Source: Eubacteriales bacterium (lineage in GTDB: Bacteria > Bacillota_A > Clostridia > Lachnospirales > Lachnospiraceae). Taken from it: a stretch of 19,577 nucleotides of DNA. The stretch is from assembly GCA_030527765.1 (NCBI GenBank), contig JAUNAE010000034.1, positions 1-19,577 of the forward strand, read 5' to 3'. How positions within the stretch are numbered: the stretch's first letter is position 1; each line of letters opens with the position of its first letter. The notes under the pieces were generated by a model, which saw nothing but the letters and a program-made list of their open reading frames with translations, was not told where the DNA came from and searched no databases. Shown here in pieces: positions 7,707-19,577 of this stretch. The position numbers were made by a program, and so were the translations under genes.

Positions 7707-8574
7707 GCCCATGTCAAACCGCACAAAAACCTACGTTCTAATGCTTCTGCCGGCACTGCTGCTCTTTGTCGTATTTAACACCATTCCTCTCATCACCGGA
7801 GCTTATTACAGCCTTACCAATTACAGAGGATACGGCTCTTACGATTTCGTCGGACTTCGAAACTTCGCAGATCTTTTCCGGGATGCAAGAATCGGCAAAT
7901 CTTATCTGTTTACTTTCAAATACGCTCTCTGTGGAACCATCCTCGTAAATGTTCTTTCCCTCGTTCTGGCCCTGGGACTGAACAGCAAAATCAAATTCAA
8001 AAACACACTCCGCGGAATTTACTTCCTGCCAAACATCCTCGGCGGTCTGGTAGTCGGCTATATCTTCAGTTTCATCTTCACCTACATCATCCCGGCCGCA
8101 GCCAAAGCAATGGGCATCGGTTTTCTCAGCAGCAGCCTGCTTGCCAGTGAAAAATGGGCCTGGGTTGGCGTTCTCATTGTAGGTGTATGGCAGAGCGTTG
8201 CAATGAATACCATCATTTACATCTCCGGTCTTCAGACGATCCCGGGAGAAATTTACGAAGCAAGCTCCATCGACGGATCCGGCAAATGGTACACTTTCCG
8301 CAAGCTGACATTGCCTCTTCTGCTTCCTTTTGTATCAACCAACCTCATTCTCAGCACCAAGAATATGCTCATGGTATTTGACCAGATCATGGCCCTCACA
8401 AAAGGTGGTCCGGCTCAGAGTACCGAATCCATCTCCTACCTGATTTACCGCAATGGTATGGACGGAGGACAGTTCGGATTTCAGAGTGCCAATGCCGTAG
8501 TCTTCTTCGTTGTGATTGTTACCATTTCCGTTATTCAGCTTGTCATTACCAACAGAAAGGAGCAGCAGTTATGA
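7699..8574 (+). CDS. ABC sugar permease, MsmF-like (CUT1, first subunit)
   Basis: This is a 291-residue inner membrane permease of the MalF/MsmF branch with six predicted membrane segments. The cytoplasmic EAA loop that contacts the ATPase is visible at about 187-193 (EASSIDG), followed by KLTLPLLLP. The start at 7699 overlaps the binding-protein stop by eight bases and is preceded by GAGGAGGG, which excludes an earlier in-frame ATG at 7618 inside the previous gene. It pairs with the next permease through an ATGA overlap. Substrate is inferred from the operon to be an alpha-galactoside. Confidence 0.92.
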   Translation: MNKPMSNRTKTYVLMLLPALLLFVVFNTIPLITGAYYSLTNYRGYGSYDFVGLRNFADLFRDARIGKSYLFTFKYALCGTILVNVLSLVLALGLNSKIKFKNTLRGIYFLPNILGGLVVGYIFSFIFTYIIPAAAKAMGIGFLSSSLLASEKWAWVGVLIVGVWQSVAMNTIIYISGLQTIPGEIYEASSIDGSGKWYTFRKLTLPLLLPFVSTNLILSTKNMLMVFDQIMALTKGGPAQSTESISYLIYRNGMDGGQFGFQSANAVVFFVVIVTISVIQLVITNRKEQQL

Positions 8575-9452
8575 GTTCTAATGCACAGGTACTTACCACC
8601 GGTAAAGTCATCAAAGACAAAAAAGAAAAATCAAACATTCTCGTTACGCTTCTCCTCGTGCTCGGCTGCGTAACAATCCTGTTTCCACTTTACATGACCG
8701 TTATTATCGCCCTGAAGTCTCCAACCGAAATGACCAATGACATTATGGGGGCTCTCAGTTTTCCAAAGGTCTTCAGTCTTGGAAACTTCGCAGAGGCTAT
8801 GCGTGTGACAAACTTCTGGAAATCTCTCACAAACAGTGTGCTGATCACCGGAGGAACCATCGCACTCTCCCTGCTCCTTCACTCCATGGCCGGTTATGCC
8901 CTCGGAAGATCCATGGGCAAATCAAAGAAATTCCGCATGATCTACTTCTACATTGTCAGTGGTATGTTCGTTCCTTTTGCAATCCTTATGATGCCGCTTG
9001 TCAAAGAGACAGCAAAACTCGGCATCGACAACATGGTTGGCGTTATTCTTCTGTACATCGTCTTCTACATGCCGATGAATGTCATGCTCTACAGCAGTTA
9101 CCTCAAAAACATTCCTCTTGCAATGGAAGAGGCAGCATACATTGACGGCGCATCCTCCTGGAAAACCTACTGGTCTATCATCTTCCCAATGATGAAACCG
9201 ATGCATGCAACTGTTGCAATTCTTACCGCCCTTGGAACATGGAACGATGTCATGACCCCGCTGGTTATTATGTCCGGATCCGAGAACACAACCCTTCCAC
9301 TTGCACAGCTGAACTTCCAGACACAGTTCGGAACAAACTACAACCTTGCTTTTGCATCCTACCTTTTGGCCCTCATTCCAATCCTGCTCTTCTACATGAT
9401 TTGTCAGAAACACATCATCAACGGTGTGGCAAATGGAGCTGTAAAAGGTTAA
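8571..9452 (+). CDS. ABC sugar permease, MsmG-like (CUT1, second subunit)
   Basis: This is a 293-residue inner membrane permease of the MalG/MsmG branch, with about six membrane segments after a charged 20-residue N-terminus. The EAA loop reads EEAAYIDGA at 186-194, a close match to the family consensus. Translation starts inside the preceding stop (ATGA), and AAAGGAG precedes it. Together with the MsmF-like subunit it forms the translocation channel. No ATPase gene follows; the next gene is the alpha-galactosidase 32 bases downstream. CUT1 systems often share an MsmK/MsmX ATPase encoded elsewhere. Confidence 0.93.
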   Translation: MSSNAQVLTTGKVIKDKKEKSNILVTLLLVLGCVTILFPLYMTVIIALKSPTEMTNDIMGALSFPKVFSLGNFAEAMRVTNFWKSLTNSVLITGGTIALSLLLHSMAGYALGRSMGKSKKFRMIYFYIVSGMFVPFAILMMPLVKETAKLGIDNMVGVILLYIVFYMPMNVMLYSSYLKNIPLAMEEAAYIDGASSWKTYWSIIFPMMKPMHATVAILTALGTWNDVMTPLVIMSGSENTTLPLAQLNFQTQFGTNYNLAFASYLLALIPILLFYMICQKHIINGVANGAVKG

Positions 9453-9484
9453 ATAATTCCTATTCACAACGAGGTAAATATTCA

Positions 9485-11671
9485 ATGTCCGTTATCATCG
9501 ATCCACAAAAAAGAGTCTTCCGGCTCCTCACAGACCATACAGAATATCAGTTACAGGCAGACCAATACGGGGTGCTCCGGCACCTCTGGTACGGCCCCAA
9601 GGTAGAAACCGATATGTCCTATCTTCTGGACTATCCGGATGTCGGATTTTCCGGCAGCCCATACGACGCAGAGAAGGACAAAACCTATTCTCTGGACACC
9701 AATCCTCTGGAATATGCCTGTGACGGAATCGGTGATTTCCGAATCTCTGCCCTGTCTGTCCTTCACGAAAACGGAAGCACAGCCCTTGACCTTCGCTACA
9801 CTGGTTACCGTATCAAGGAAGGCAAATACCATATCCCCGGACTTCCTTCCGTCTATACCTCTCCGGAAGACGGAACAACCCTGGAAATTTTTCTGAAAGA
9901 CACTTCCACTGAAACAGAAGTCACTCTTCGCTATGGAATCATCCCAAAATACGACATCATCACGAGAAATGCTGCAATTACCAACCGAGGGGCCGCACCC
10001 GTTACGCTTCAAAAAGCATCCAGCCTCTGTCTGGATCTTCCTTATGGAGACTGGAAATTTCTTCATTTCCATGGCCGGCATACAATGGAACGTCTGGCAG
10101 AAAGAGTCCCTCTTCTCCACGGAATTCAGGAAGTATCCAGCAGCCGCGGCACGTCCAGCCACCAGCACAATCCATCCCTGATTCTCTGTTCCCCTGACTG
10201 TACAGAGCAATCCGGAGAATGTATCGGCGCCTTCTTTGTATACAGCGGCAGTTTTCAGATTCAGGCAGAACTTGACCAGTTAAATCAGGTCCGCCTTCTC
10301 ATGGGCATTCATCCGGATACTTTCCGATGGACTCTGAACAGCAATGAAACATTTGAGACACCGGAGGCGGTCATGACATACAGCAGCCATGGATTCACCC
10401 GGATGACCCACAACTTCCATCGAATCATCCGCCGCAATCTTTGCCGGGGTGAATACCAATTTGCAGAACGACCGGTTCTGATCAACAACTGGGAAGCGAC
10501 TTACTTTGATTTTGACGAAGAAAAAATTCTAAACATCGCAAAAGCAGCCTCCTCCCTGGGTGTCGATATGCTGGTACTGGATGACGGGTGGTTCGGAAAA
10601 AGAGATTCCGATACTTCCGGTCTCGGAGACTGGTTTGTGAACGAGAGTAAATTAAAAGGAGGTCTCTCCTCTCTCGTTAAAAAAATCAATGACTTAAACA
10701 TGTCCTTCGGTCTGTGGTTTGAGCCGGAAATGATTTCTGAAGACAGTAATCTTTACCGGACACATCCGGACTGGGCAATCGCCATTCCGAACAGAAAGCC
10801 GATGCGAGGACGCTATCAGCTCGTTCTGGACATGTCCCGCAAAGATGTGCAGGATTATCTTTTCCGGTCTATGAGCCGCATTCTCGACAGTGCCAACATT
10901 ACTTATATTAAATGGGATATGAACCGCAGCATCAGTGATCTGTATTCTCATCATCTTCCTGCAGAAAGACAGGGGGAATTCTCCCACAGATATGTGTTAG
11001 GTCTTTACGCTCTTCTGGAACGTCTGATTCAGAAATATCCTCATGTTCTCTTCGAAGGATGCAGCGGCGGCGGTGGACGATTTGATGCAGGAATGCTTCA
11101 TTATTGTCCTCAGATCTGGTGCAGTGACGATACAGATGCTTACGAGCGGACAAAAATCCAGTACGGAACTTCCTTTATTTATCCAATTTCCACCGTTGGT
11201 TCCCATGTTTCTGTTGCACCGAACCATCAGACAGGAAGAATCACCCCTCTGGAATCCAGAGCAGTGACTGCTATGGCCGGAAGTTTTGGTTATGAATTGG
11301 ATCTCGGTCTTCTCTCCCGGGAAGAAGCAGAACATGTAACCGAACAGATCTCCCGCTTCAAAACCTACGGTCCTCTCATTCATAACGGAAATTACTATCG
11401 ACTTTCCAATCCACTGAAGGAAAACTTCTCCTTCTGGAGTTACGTATCAGAAAACCGGGATGAGGTTCTCGTTCATGGAATGATCTTTCGTTCCACACCT
11501 AATACCAAACGAATGGTGCTTCGTCTCCAGGGACTGGATGCAGCTTCCCAATACGTTCTTTCAGATAAAAAAGAGGTCTATACCGGAGCTGCGCTGATGA
11601 ACGGCGGCATTCTTCTTCCGTCTGCCTGGGGTGATTACACACCTGTAGAACTGCATCTCAGAAAACTGTAA
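9485..11671 (+). CDS. GH36 alpha-galactosidase
   Basis: This 728-residue enzyme hydrolyses terminal alpha-1,6-galactose from melibiose, raffinose or stachyose with retention of configuration. The length is normal for bacterial GH36 enzymes. An N-terminal beta-sandwich (about 1-330) is followed by a (beta/alpha)8 barrel and a small C-terminal beta domain. The predicted nucleophile is D478 in KWDMNRS, and the acid/base is D548 in WCSDDTDAYER. Substrate-binding motifs LVLDDGWFG and CSGGGG (Cys526) are intact. There is no signal peptide, so it acts in the cytoplasm after ABC import. ATG at 9485 is chosen because GAGG lies at 9471-9474 and an upstream in-frame ATG at 9239 lies inside the permease gene. 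It is the last gene of the operon. Confidence 0.95.
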   Translation: MSVIIDPQKRVFRLLTDHTEYQLQADQYGVLRHLWYGPKVETDMSYLLDYPDVGFSGSPYDAEKDKTYSLDTNPLEYACDGIGDFRISALSVLHENGSTALDLRYTGYRIKEGKYHIPGLPSVYTSPEDGTTLEIFLKDTSTETEVTLRYGIIPKYDIITRNAAITNRGAAPVTLQKASSLCLDLPYGDWKFLHFHGRHTMERLAERVPLLHGIQEVSSSRGTSSHQHNPSLILCSPDCTEQSGECIGAFFVYSGSFQIQAELDQLNQVRLLMGIHPDTFRWTLNSNETFETPEAVMTYSSHGFTRMTHNFHRIIRRNLCRGEYQFAERPVLINNWEATYFDFDEEKILNIAKAASSLGVDMLVLDDGWFGKRDSDTSGLGDWFVNESKLKGGLSSLVKKINDLNMSFGLWFEPEMISEDSNLYRTHPDWAIAIPNRKPMRGRYQLVLDMSRKDVQDYLFRSMSRILDSANITYIKWDMNRSISDLYSHHLPAERQGEFSHRYVLGLYALLERLIQKYPHVLFEGCSGGGGRFDAGMLHYCPQIWCSDDTDAYERTKIQYGTSFIYPISTVGSHVSVAPNHQTGRITPLESRAVTAMAGSFGYELDLGLLSREEAEHVTEQISRFKTYGPLIHNGNYYRLSNPLKENFSFWSYVSENRDEVLVHGMIFRSTPNTKRMVLRLQGLDAASQYVLSDKKEVYTGAALMNGGILLPSAWGDYTPVELHLRKL

Positions 11672-11672
11672 A

Positions 11673-11717
11673 AAAACGCAGGTTCTGCTTCTTATATTGA
11701 GGCAGAACCTGCGTTTT
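11673..11717. terminator. Bidirectional rho-independent terminator between convergent operons
   Basis: Sixteen-base perfect arms (11673-11688 and 11702-11717, core CGCAGGTTCTGC) enclose a 13-base loop. A TTTT tract ends the plus side and a run of As becomes Ts on the minus side. It lies immediately after the alpha-galactosidase stop and 17 bases beyond the stop of the minus-strand AraC gene, so it can end both transcripts. Confidence 0.93.
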
Positions 11718-11734
11718 ATATTGTCTGTTTTAAC

Positions 11735-12913
11735 TTAAAACTCTTTTGGTTTGTATAATTCCCGATATTCCTTCGGGGTCATGTGCTTATATTTCTTAAA
11801 CATCTTTCCAAAGTAACTCTGAGACGGAAAGTTCACATAGTCTCCGATCTTTGCAAGACTCTCATCGGAAAAGGTCAGAAGATTGGCGGCGCGCTCCACA
11901 CGCACTTCCACAATGTAATCCTGCAGCTTCTGTCCTTTCTCTTTCACAAAAAGTCTGGAGAGATAAGAGGAACTGATTCCCAGTTTCTCTGCAAGGTCAT
12001 CCAGATATATTTTTTCACGATAATGCTTGCCAATGTAATCGCAGCAGCGCTCCACGTAACTTGACACGGTTTTGCCCATCTGTTTCTCATGAACCCGAAG
12101 TGTCAGTTCTTTGACCGCCTGATTTCTGCATTTAATCAGTTCCGGAACTGTTCTGCACTCATCACTTTTCTGTGTGTAATAATCACTCATACTGTAGGCA
12201 TCCTTCGGAGATACACCGCCTTCGATTGCCGCACGGGTGCTGAGAGCGATTGCGACTGTGACAAGCTTCCGCCACAGATCCAGCTCATTTCTGGACATCT
12301 TTCCTGTCTCACTGTCCATACGGGCATTCATACGAAGAGCATCCTCCACTCTTCCTTCCCGCACACAGTCCAGAAGACTCTTCTCATCCATATACGTATG
12401 GTGATAATCCGACTCTTCCTCAGAAAGTGATCGAAACCGTTCCTTCTCCAGCGTTTCTTCTGCCTCCGGATTCAGTTGATTTCGCTCCAGCAAAGCTGCA
12501 TTCTCATAGGCAATGCCGGATATATTGTACACAGCCAGTTCTACAAAAGCCAAAAGACGGTTATAGCTTAACACTGGAAGCGGCTTCTCCATTCCCTTTC
12601 GCATGCCATAGGAAAAATAATACCGGTGCAATTCCACACGATTGAGATGTTCGGTGGCAACAGGTCCAAAGAAATAATACTCACTATCATAAACGCAGGC
12701 ACCAAAAGCCACCTTATGTTCATCCAGGTAGATCGCCGGAATTTCTGACTCATCCGCCTTTTTCATTAACAGATGTCGAAGTTCCTCATTATCACGGATG
12801 GGATAAAACTCATCGATCGCACTGGGATGAACCATTTCCTCCCCTCGAAAAACAGTAATACCAACATTGGTAAGTTCAAACATTTTTCCAAATAAAAATA
12901 CTTCATTTTTCAC
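11735..12913 (-). CDS. AraC-family regulator with long uncharacterised N-terminal domain
   Basis: This 392-residue transcription factor has an AraC DNA-binding domain at about 285-388. The first helix-turn-helix is KIYLDDLAEKLGISSSYLSR (301-320) and the second ends in SYFGKMFKKYKHMTPKEYR. Residues 1-280 are not a cupin. They contain an early region (about 8-100) resembling a small sensory fold and a helical middle, whose family I cannot name. The start codon is GTG: AAAGGAGG lies eight bases before it, and no ATG is placed as well. It is the last gene of the rhamnosidase/phospho-beta-glucosidase operon, 70 bases after GH1, and probably regulates it. The ligand is unknown. Confidence 0.87.
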   Translation of the reverse strand: MKNEVFLFGKMFELTNVGITVFRGEEMVHPSAIDEFYPIRDNEELRHLLMKKADESEIPAIYLDEHKVAFGACVYDSEYYFFGPVATEHLNRVELHRYYFSYGMRKGMEKPLPVLSYNRLLAFVELAVYNISGIAYENAALLERNQLNPEAEETLEKERFRSLSEEESDYHHTYMDEKSLLDCVREGRVEDALRMNARMDSETGKMSRNELDLWRKLVTVAIALSTRAAIEGGVSPKDAYSMSDYYTQKSDECRTVPELIKCRNQAVKELTLRVHEKQMGKTVSSYVERCCDYIGKHYREKIYLDDLAEKLGISSSYLSRLFVKEKGQKLQDYIVEVRVERAANLLTFSDESLAKIGDYVNFPSQSYFGKMFKKYKHMTPKEYRELYKPKEF

Positions 12914-12941
12914 GGGAAGGGCCTCCTTTATGATCGCTGTC

Positions 12942-12968
12942 GTAACTGCTTCGTATCTTCACAGTTAC
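12942..12968. repeat. 7-bp inverted repeat between the GH1 and AraC genes
   Basis: GTAACTG (12942-12948) and CAGTTAC (12962-12968) are perfect arms around a 13-base spacer. There is no T tract. It could be a weak mRNA hairpin that tunes expression of the downstream regulator, or a binding dyad. Seven bases may also match by chance. Confidence 0.25.
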
Positions 12969-12983
12969 TCACCGCTCTCTATT

Positions 12984-17184
<4,201 letters not shown>

Positions 17185-17206
17185 GTTTTCCTCCTTATCC
17201 AGCCCT

Positions 17207-18043
17207 TTATCTCACTTTTTCCTTATTGTACACGATATTTCCTTCTCCTCCGTCCAGACGTCGGAAGCCGGGTCCTACTGCTTTTGCAATGAAATAATGT
17301 CCTCCCATGAAATCGAAGGGGAGATCATCTGTGTTTCCGCTCATAATATCATCACAGACCTGCATTACATTTTCCAGAAGATTTCCGGAAGCTTCCATAT
17401 CATGATGCATCATAAAACACCGGTCGTATCGTCCTTTAAGCCGGTCTGAAAGTGCCTGCAGATGATTTCGATATTCTTCAATTGTGGATGCATACTGATC
17501 AAATACGAAAGTCGCATTGTTTGCACCGTCTCCTGTAATCAACACCCGTTCTTCCGGAATCAGGACAGTCATACATCCCTGGGTGTGACCGCACAGTGCA
17601 TACACCTCCAGATGAATTCCGCCAAGATCAAAGGCCGCTCCATCCTCAAGACTAAAGTAGGATTTTGGATCTTTCACCGGCACAAATTCTTCATCTTTCA
17701 AGCTTCCGGGTGCCGCACCGAGATTTGCTTCCATATAACCCTGACGTTCCTCAAAAGGGCTGTGTGCTTTATACAAATCATCATCCAGATGATTGAAATA
17801 CACCTTGTCAAACAGTGGTGCGCCAAGGGCATGATCTACATGTCCGTGAGTCAGAATCACGCTGATCGGCAAGTCTGTCAGAGACTCAGCTACTTTTCGC
17901 ACATTGCCGACACCGAGACAGGTATCAATCAAAAAAGCCTGTTCTGTTCCTTTTACAAGGTACATAATTTCTCCGGTTTTGCTGCGAATCCCATCAATAT
18001 GGGCACTGATCTGTTCTGTTGTATAAAAATGATCTGAAATCAT
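17207..18043 (-). CDS. Metallo-beta-lactamase-fold hydrolase
   Basis: This 278-residue cytoplasmic enzyme has the dinuclear metal site of the MBL superfamily: H66, H68, D70 and H71 in HGHVDHALG, H153 in CGHTQGC, D172 in TGDGAN and a distal His at 213 or 214. No fused domain is seen, and the family includes lactonases, glyoxalases, thioesterases and phosphodiesterases. It is the first gene of the rhamnosidase/GH1/AraC operon, 22 bases upstream of GH78, with AAGGAGG before ATG. A role in processing a glycoside- or aglycone-derived ester or lactone is possible, but nothing in the sequence fixes the substrate. Confidence 0.88.
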   Translation of the reverse strand: MISDHFYTTEQISAHIDGIRSKTGEIMYLVKGTEQAFLIDTCLGVGNVRKVAESLTDLPISVILTHGHVDHALGAPLFDKVYFNHLDDDLYKAHSPFEERQGYMEANLGAAPGSLKDEEFVPVKDPKSYFSLEDGAAFDLGGIHLEVYALCGHTQGCMTVLIPEERVLITGDGANNATFVFDQYASTIEEYRNHLQALSDRLKGRYDRCFMMHHDMEASGNLLENVMQVCDDIMSGNTDDLPFDFMGGHYFIAKAVGPGFRRLDGGEGNIVYNKEKVR

Positions 18044-18110
18044 AACTCCTCCTTGAGTCTGTCTACAAGACCTTTCAATGAAATTCGAGAACGAAATGTC
18101 CTACAAATTA
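18044..18110 (-). promoter_or_regulatory. Probable promoter region of the MBL-GH78-GH1-AraC operon
   Basis: This stretch lies between the terminator at 18112-18156 and the MBL gene, so the operon promoter should be here. I see no consensus -35/-10 pair. A cluster of TTTC/GAAA half-sites at 18074-18097 could be an operator. The location is inferred from the terminator, not from a recognisable promoter. Confidence 0.3.
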
Positions 18111-18111
18111 A

Positions 18112-18156
18112 AAATCTGCTGCCATGAATATTCTATGTACTCATGATAGCAGATTT
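18112..18156 (-). terminator. Rho-independent terminator after the TetR-HAD operon
   Basis: Sixteen-base arms (18112-18127 with 18141-18156; one G-T pair and one mismatch) form a long stem around a 13-base loop. On the minus strand the stem ends in TTTTT followed by AATTT. It lies 40 bases past the HAD stop codon and separates that operon from the MBL operon. Confidence 0.85.
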
Positions 18157-18196
18157 CCGAATTATTTTTTATCTTTTTTTGCACTTTTTGTATTTT

Positions 18197-18829
18197 TTAC
18201 AGCATTTCCAGAAGTTCTTCTGTCGTTCCAACCATTCCAAGAGCTCCGGCTGCCAGAACCTCTTCCCTGTTTCCATAGCCCCAGCTGACTCCGATCATAG
18301 GAATTCCGACTTCATTGGCACCGTTAATATCAAAGATTGTGTCCCCAATCAGCACACAGCTCTCCTGCGGGATTTTTTCAAAAAGATAGCGAAGCACCTG
18401 CGCCTTCTGGTCTCTGGAATGATCAAAAGAAGCTCCTGCAATCACGTCGAAATATTTTGCAATGCCCAGATATTCCAGAATATCCACAGACGTCTGTTCC
18501 GGCTTCGAGGTTGCCACATACAATTGATAACCTCTCTCTTTCAGAGTCTCCAAAAGTTCTACAATTCCCGGATAAAGATTGCACTCGTACTTTCCTTTTT
18601 CCCCATAACGGGTGCGATAATATTTGACCGCAGTCTCCACCTGGTCCTCGGGAATTCCAAATTTCGGGAAAGTGACACGGGAAGGCGGTCCAATGAACTG
18701 ATACAATTCTTCGGTCGTCGGTACCGGGAGATTCATTTTTTCAAAAGCAACTCTGACACTATTCACAATTCCCGGATCGGACTGCACAAGAGTGCCATCC
18801 AGATCAAAGAGGATCGACTGATATTTCAT
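18197..18829 (-). CDS. HAD-superfamily hydrolase (phosphoglycolate phosphatase-like)
   Basis: This 210-residue cytoplasmic phosphatase has all four HAD motifs: D9/D11 in FDLDGTLV, S108 in VATSKP, K142, and D163/D167 in GDTIFD. The helical C1-type cap sits between motifs I and II (about residues 17-85), as in Gph/PpaX/beta-phosphoglucomutase relatives. The lack of the beta-PGM cap pattern and the length favour a phosphatase. The start overlaps the TetR stop (ATGA), with GGAG upstream, so the two are translationally coupled. The physiological substrate cannot be read. Confidence 0.9.
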   Translation of the reverse strand: MKYQSILFDLDGTLVQSDPGIVNSVRVAFEKMNLPVPTTEELYQFIGPPSRVTFPKFGIPEDQVETAVKYYRTRYGEKGKYECNLYPGIVELLETLKERGYQLYVATSKPEQTSVDILEYLGIAKYFDVIAGASFDHSRDQKAQVLRYLFEKIPQESCVLIGDTIFDINGANEVGIPMIGVSWGYGNREEVLAAGALGMVGTTEELLEML

Positions 18830-19437
18830 AAAACTTCTCCATTTCTTTTCACAAGATTTTTTGCAATTCCATCCATGGTCAACGTGACCATCTGAAGAAT
18901 CAGATGTGCGATCTCCCCCGGACTCTGTTCAAAATGATATCTCATCCAGCATCCGAGAATTCCTGCACACCCGGAAGAAATATAGGCATAACTCATCTGA
19001 TCCAGCCTTGTATCTCTTTCTTCTTCCGAACTTTCTCTGTGGCCTCGAAACATAGGATAACAGATCTCGGAGATTTTTGTAAGAAAATCCGAATTTCCGT
19101 TTGGTCCAAACAATGCCGCATACTGATCAATATGTTCCTTCATATTTGTCAGAATAGCCGTCAGTGCCGCTTCCAGTCCCTGTTCTCGCATCCCTTCCAG
19201 TTCTTCCTGAAAAATACTCAAAACATACTGCTCGGTCTGATCCATCAGATCATAAACATCCAGATAATGTTTATAGAAAGTTGTACGGTTGATCTGTGCC
19301 TGGTCACAGATTTCCTTCACCGTAATCTTGTGAAGAGGTTTCTCCCGAAGCAGATTCAAAAAAACAAAGCGAACCCTCTGCCGGGTATTCTTCACACGTA
19401 CATCTGTATTTGCAGAGTTCTTTTTTACTGTTCTCAT
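18826..19437 (-). CDS. TetR-family transcriptional regulator
   Basis: This 203-residue regulator has a TetR N-terminal helix-turn-helix at about 18-66, including ITVKEICDQAQINRTTFYKH and the YxHYxDVYDLMDQ continuation. A helical ligand and dimerisation domain fills about 70-200. The first 15 residues are charged and may be disordered. AGGTGACA precedes ATG by the normal spacing. It forms a two-gene unit with the HAD phosphatase and is likely autoregulated through the direct repeat at 19440-19466. The ligand is unknown. Confidence 0.9.
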   Translation of the reverse strand: MRTVKKNSANTDVRVKNTRQRVRFVFLNLLREKPLHKITVKEICDQAQINRTTFYKHYLDVYDLMDQTEQYVLSIFQEELEGMREQGLEAALTAILTNMKEHIDQYAALFGPNGNSDFLTKISEICYPMFRGHRESSEEERDTRLDQMSYAYISSGCAGILGCWMRYHFEQSPGEIAHLILQMVTLTMDGIAKNLVKRNGEVL

Positions 19438-19439
19438 TC

Positions 19440-19466
19440 TGTCACCTGTTCTTTCTTGTCACCTGT
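19440..19466. repeat. Direct repeat TGTCACCTGT upstream of the TetR gene
   Basis: A 10-base sequence (TGTCACCTGT) occurs at 19440-19449 and again at 19457-19466, starts 17 bases apart. The gene-proximal copy holds the ribosome binding site (AGGTGACA on the minus strand). It may be an operator for the adjacent TetR protein, although TetR operators are usually inverted. Alternatively it is a duplicated ribosome binding site region. Confidence 0.4.
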
Positions 19467-19507
19467 ATCTTTGAACGGAGATAAGCAGCGTACTTATTTA
19501 ACCGAAT

Positions 19508-19577
19508 CAAGTAAGTCCCCCTCTTCAAATGCGCAGAGCATTAAGCGGTGGGTGGGGACTTGCTTGTATCAGTGGGA
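19508..19577. repeat. Structured repeat element, edge half 2 (possible IS200/IS605-type end or omega RNA)
   Basis: CAAGTAAGTCCCC (19508-19520) pairs with GGGGACTTGCTTG (19554-19566) in a 13-bp stem with one G-T wobble. Inside is a nested hairpin, AATGC (19528-19532) with GCATT (19538-19542) around a 5-base loop, plus CTT/AAG. The sequence after the stem runs to GTGGGA at the last base. If read on into the window start, GGGAGAC would pair with GTCTCCC at 39-45, so this looks like the 5' half of the same element as 1-46. No protein is encoded. Identity is inferred from structure only. Confidence 0.4.

Noticed and set aside
6465..7724. Long minus-strand reading frames opposite the ABC operon and similar long frames opposite GH78, GH1 and the kinase
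   Set aside because: They are antisense shadows: they encode low-complexity, Cys/His-rich sequence without family motifs, while the opposite strand encodes clear full-length proteins.

Overview
The window looks like a piece of a Lachnospiraceae-type (Clostridia, gut Firmicutes) chromosome. The grounds are strong AGGAGG-type ribosome binding sites, tight operons, a moderate base composition, and protein types typical of that group: a GHKL/LytTR two-component pair, an MsmR-like AraC regulator beside a CUT1 ABC operon, GPH symporters and GH1/GH36/GH78 enzymes. The genus assignment is open. I see no rRNA, tRNA, CRISPR, phage or transposase gene. The gene content is a carbohydrate-utilisation island rather than a new defence or mobile system.

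Layout. (1) 1-46: a strong hairpin that appears to be one half of a repeated structured element; the other half seems to lie at 19508-19577. (2) 104-2386, minus strand: LytTR response regulator and GHKL histidine kinase operon, with its own promoter, a hairpin-bearing leader and a strong terminator. (3) 2482-5119, minus strand: a GPH-family sugar symporter and a ROK sugar kinase. (4) 5309-6157, minus strand: an AraC/MsmR-like regulator. It is divergent from (5) 6411-11671, plus strand: a four-gene operon of ABC solute-binding lipoprotein, two CUT1 permeases and a GH36 alpha-galactosidase. The 253-base divergent gap carries a perfect 12-bp inverted repeat. A shared bidirectional terminator (11673-11717) separates it from (6) 11735-18043, minus strand: MBL-fold hydrolase, GH78 alpha-L-rhamnosidase, GH1 6-phospho-beta-glucosidase and a second AraC-type regulator. 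(7) 18197-19437, minus strand: TetR regulator and HAD phosphatase with a 4-base overlap.

How the genes may work together. The ABC operon should import raffinose- or melibiose-type alpha-galactosides and cleave them in the cytoplasm with the GH36 enzyme. The ATPase is absent, so a shared MsmK/MsmX-type ATPase elsewhere is expected. The second set suggests use of plant rhamnosyl-beta-glucosides: cytoplasmic rhamnosidase removes rhamnose and a GH1 enzyme with the 6-phosphate-binding signature removes a phosphorylated glucose. No PTS gene is present. The ROK kinase and GPH symporter could therefore supply the phospho-glucoside, a PTS-independent route that is inference only. The TetR/HAD pair and the two-component system have no visible target in the window.
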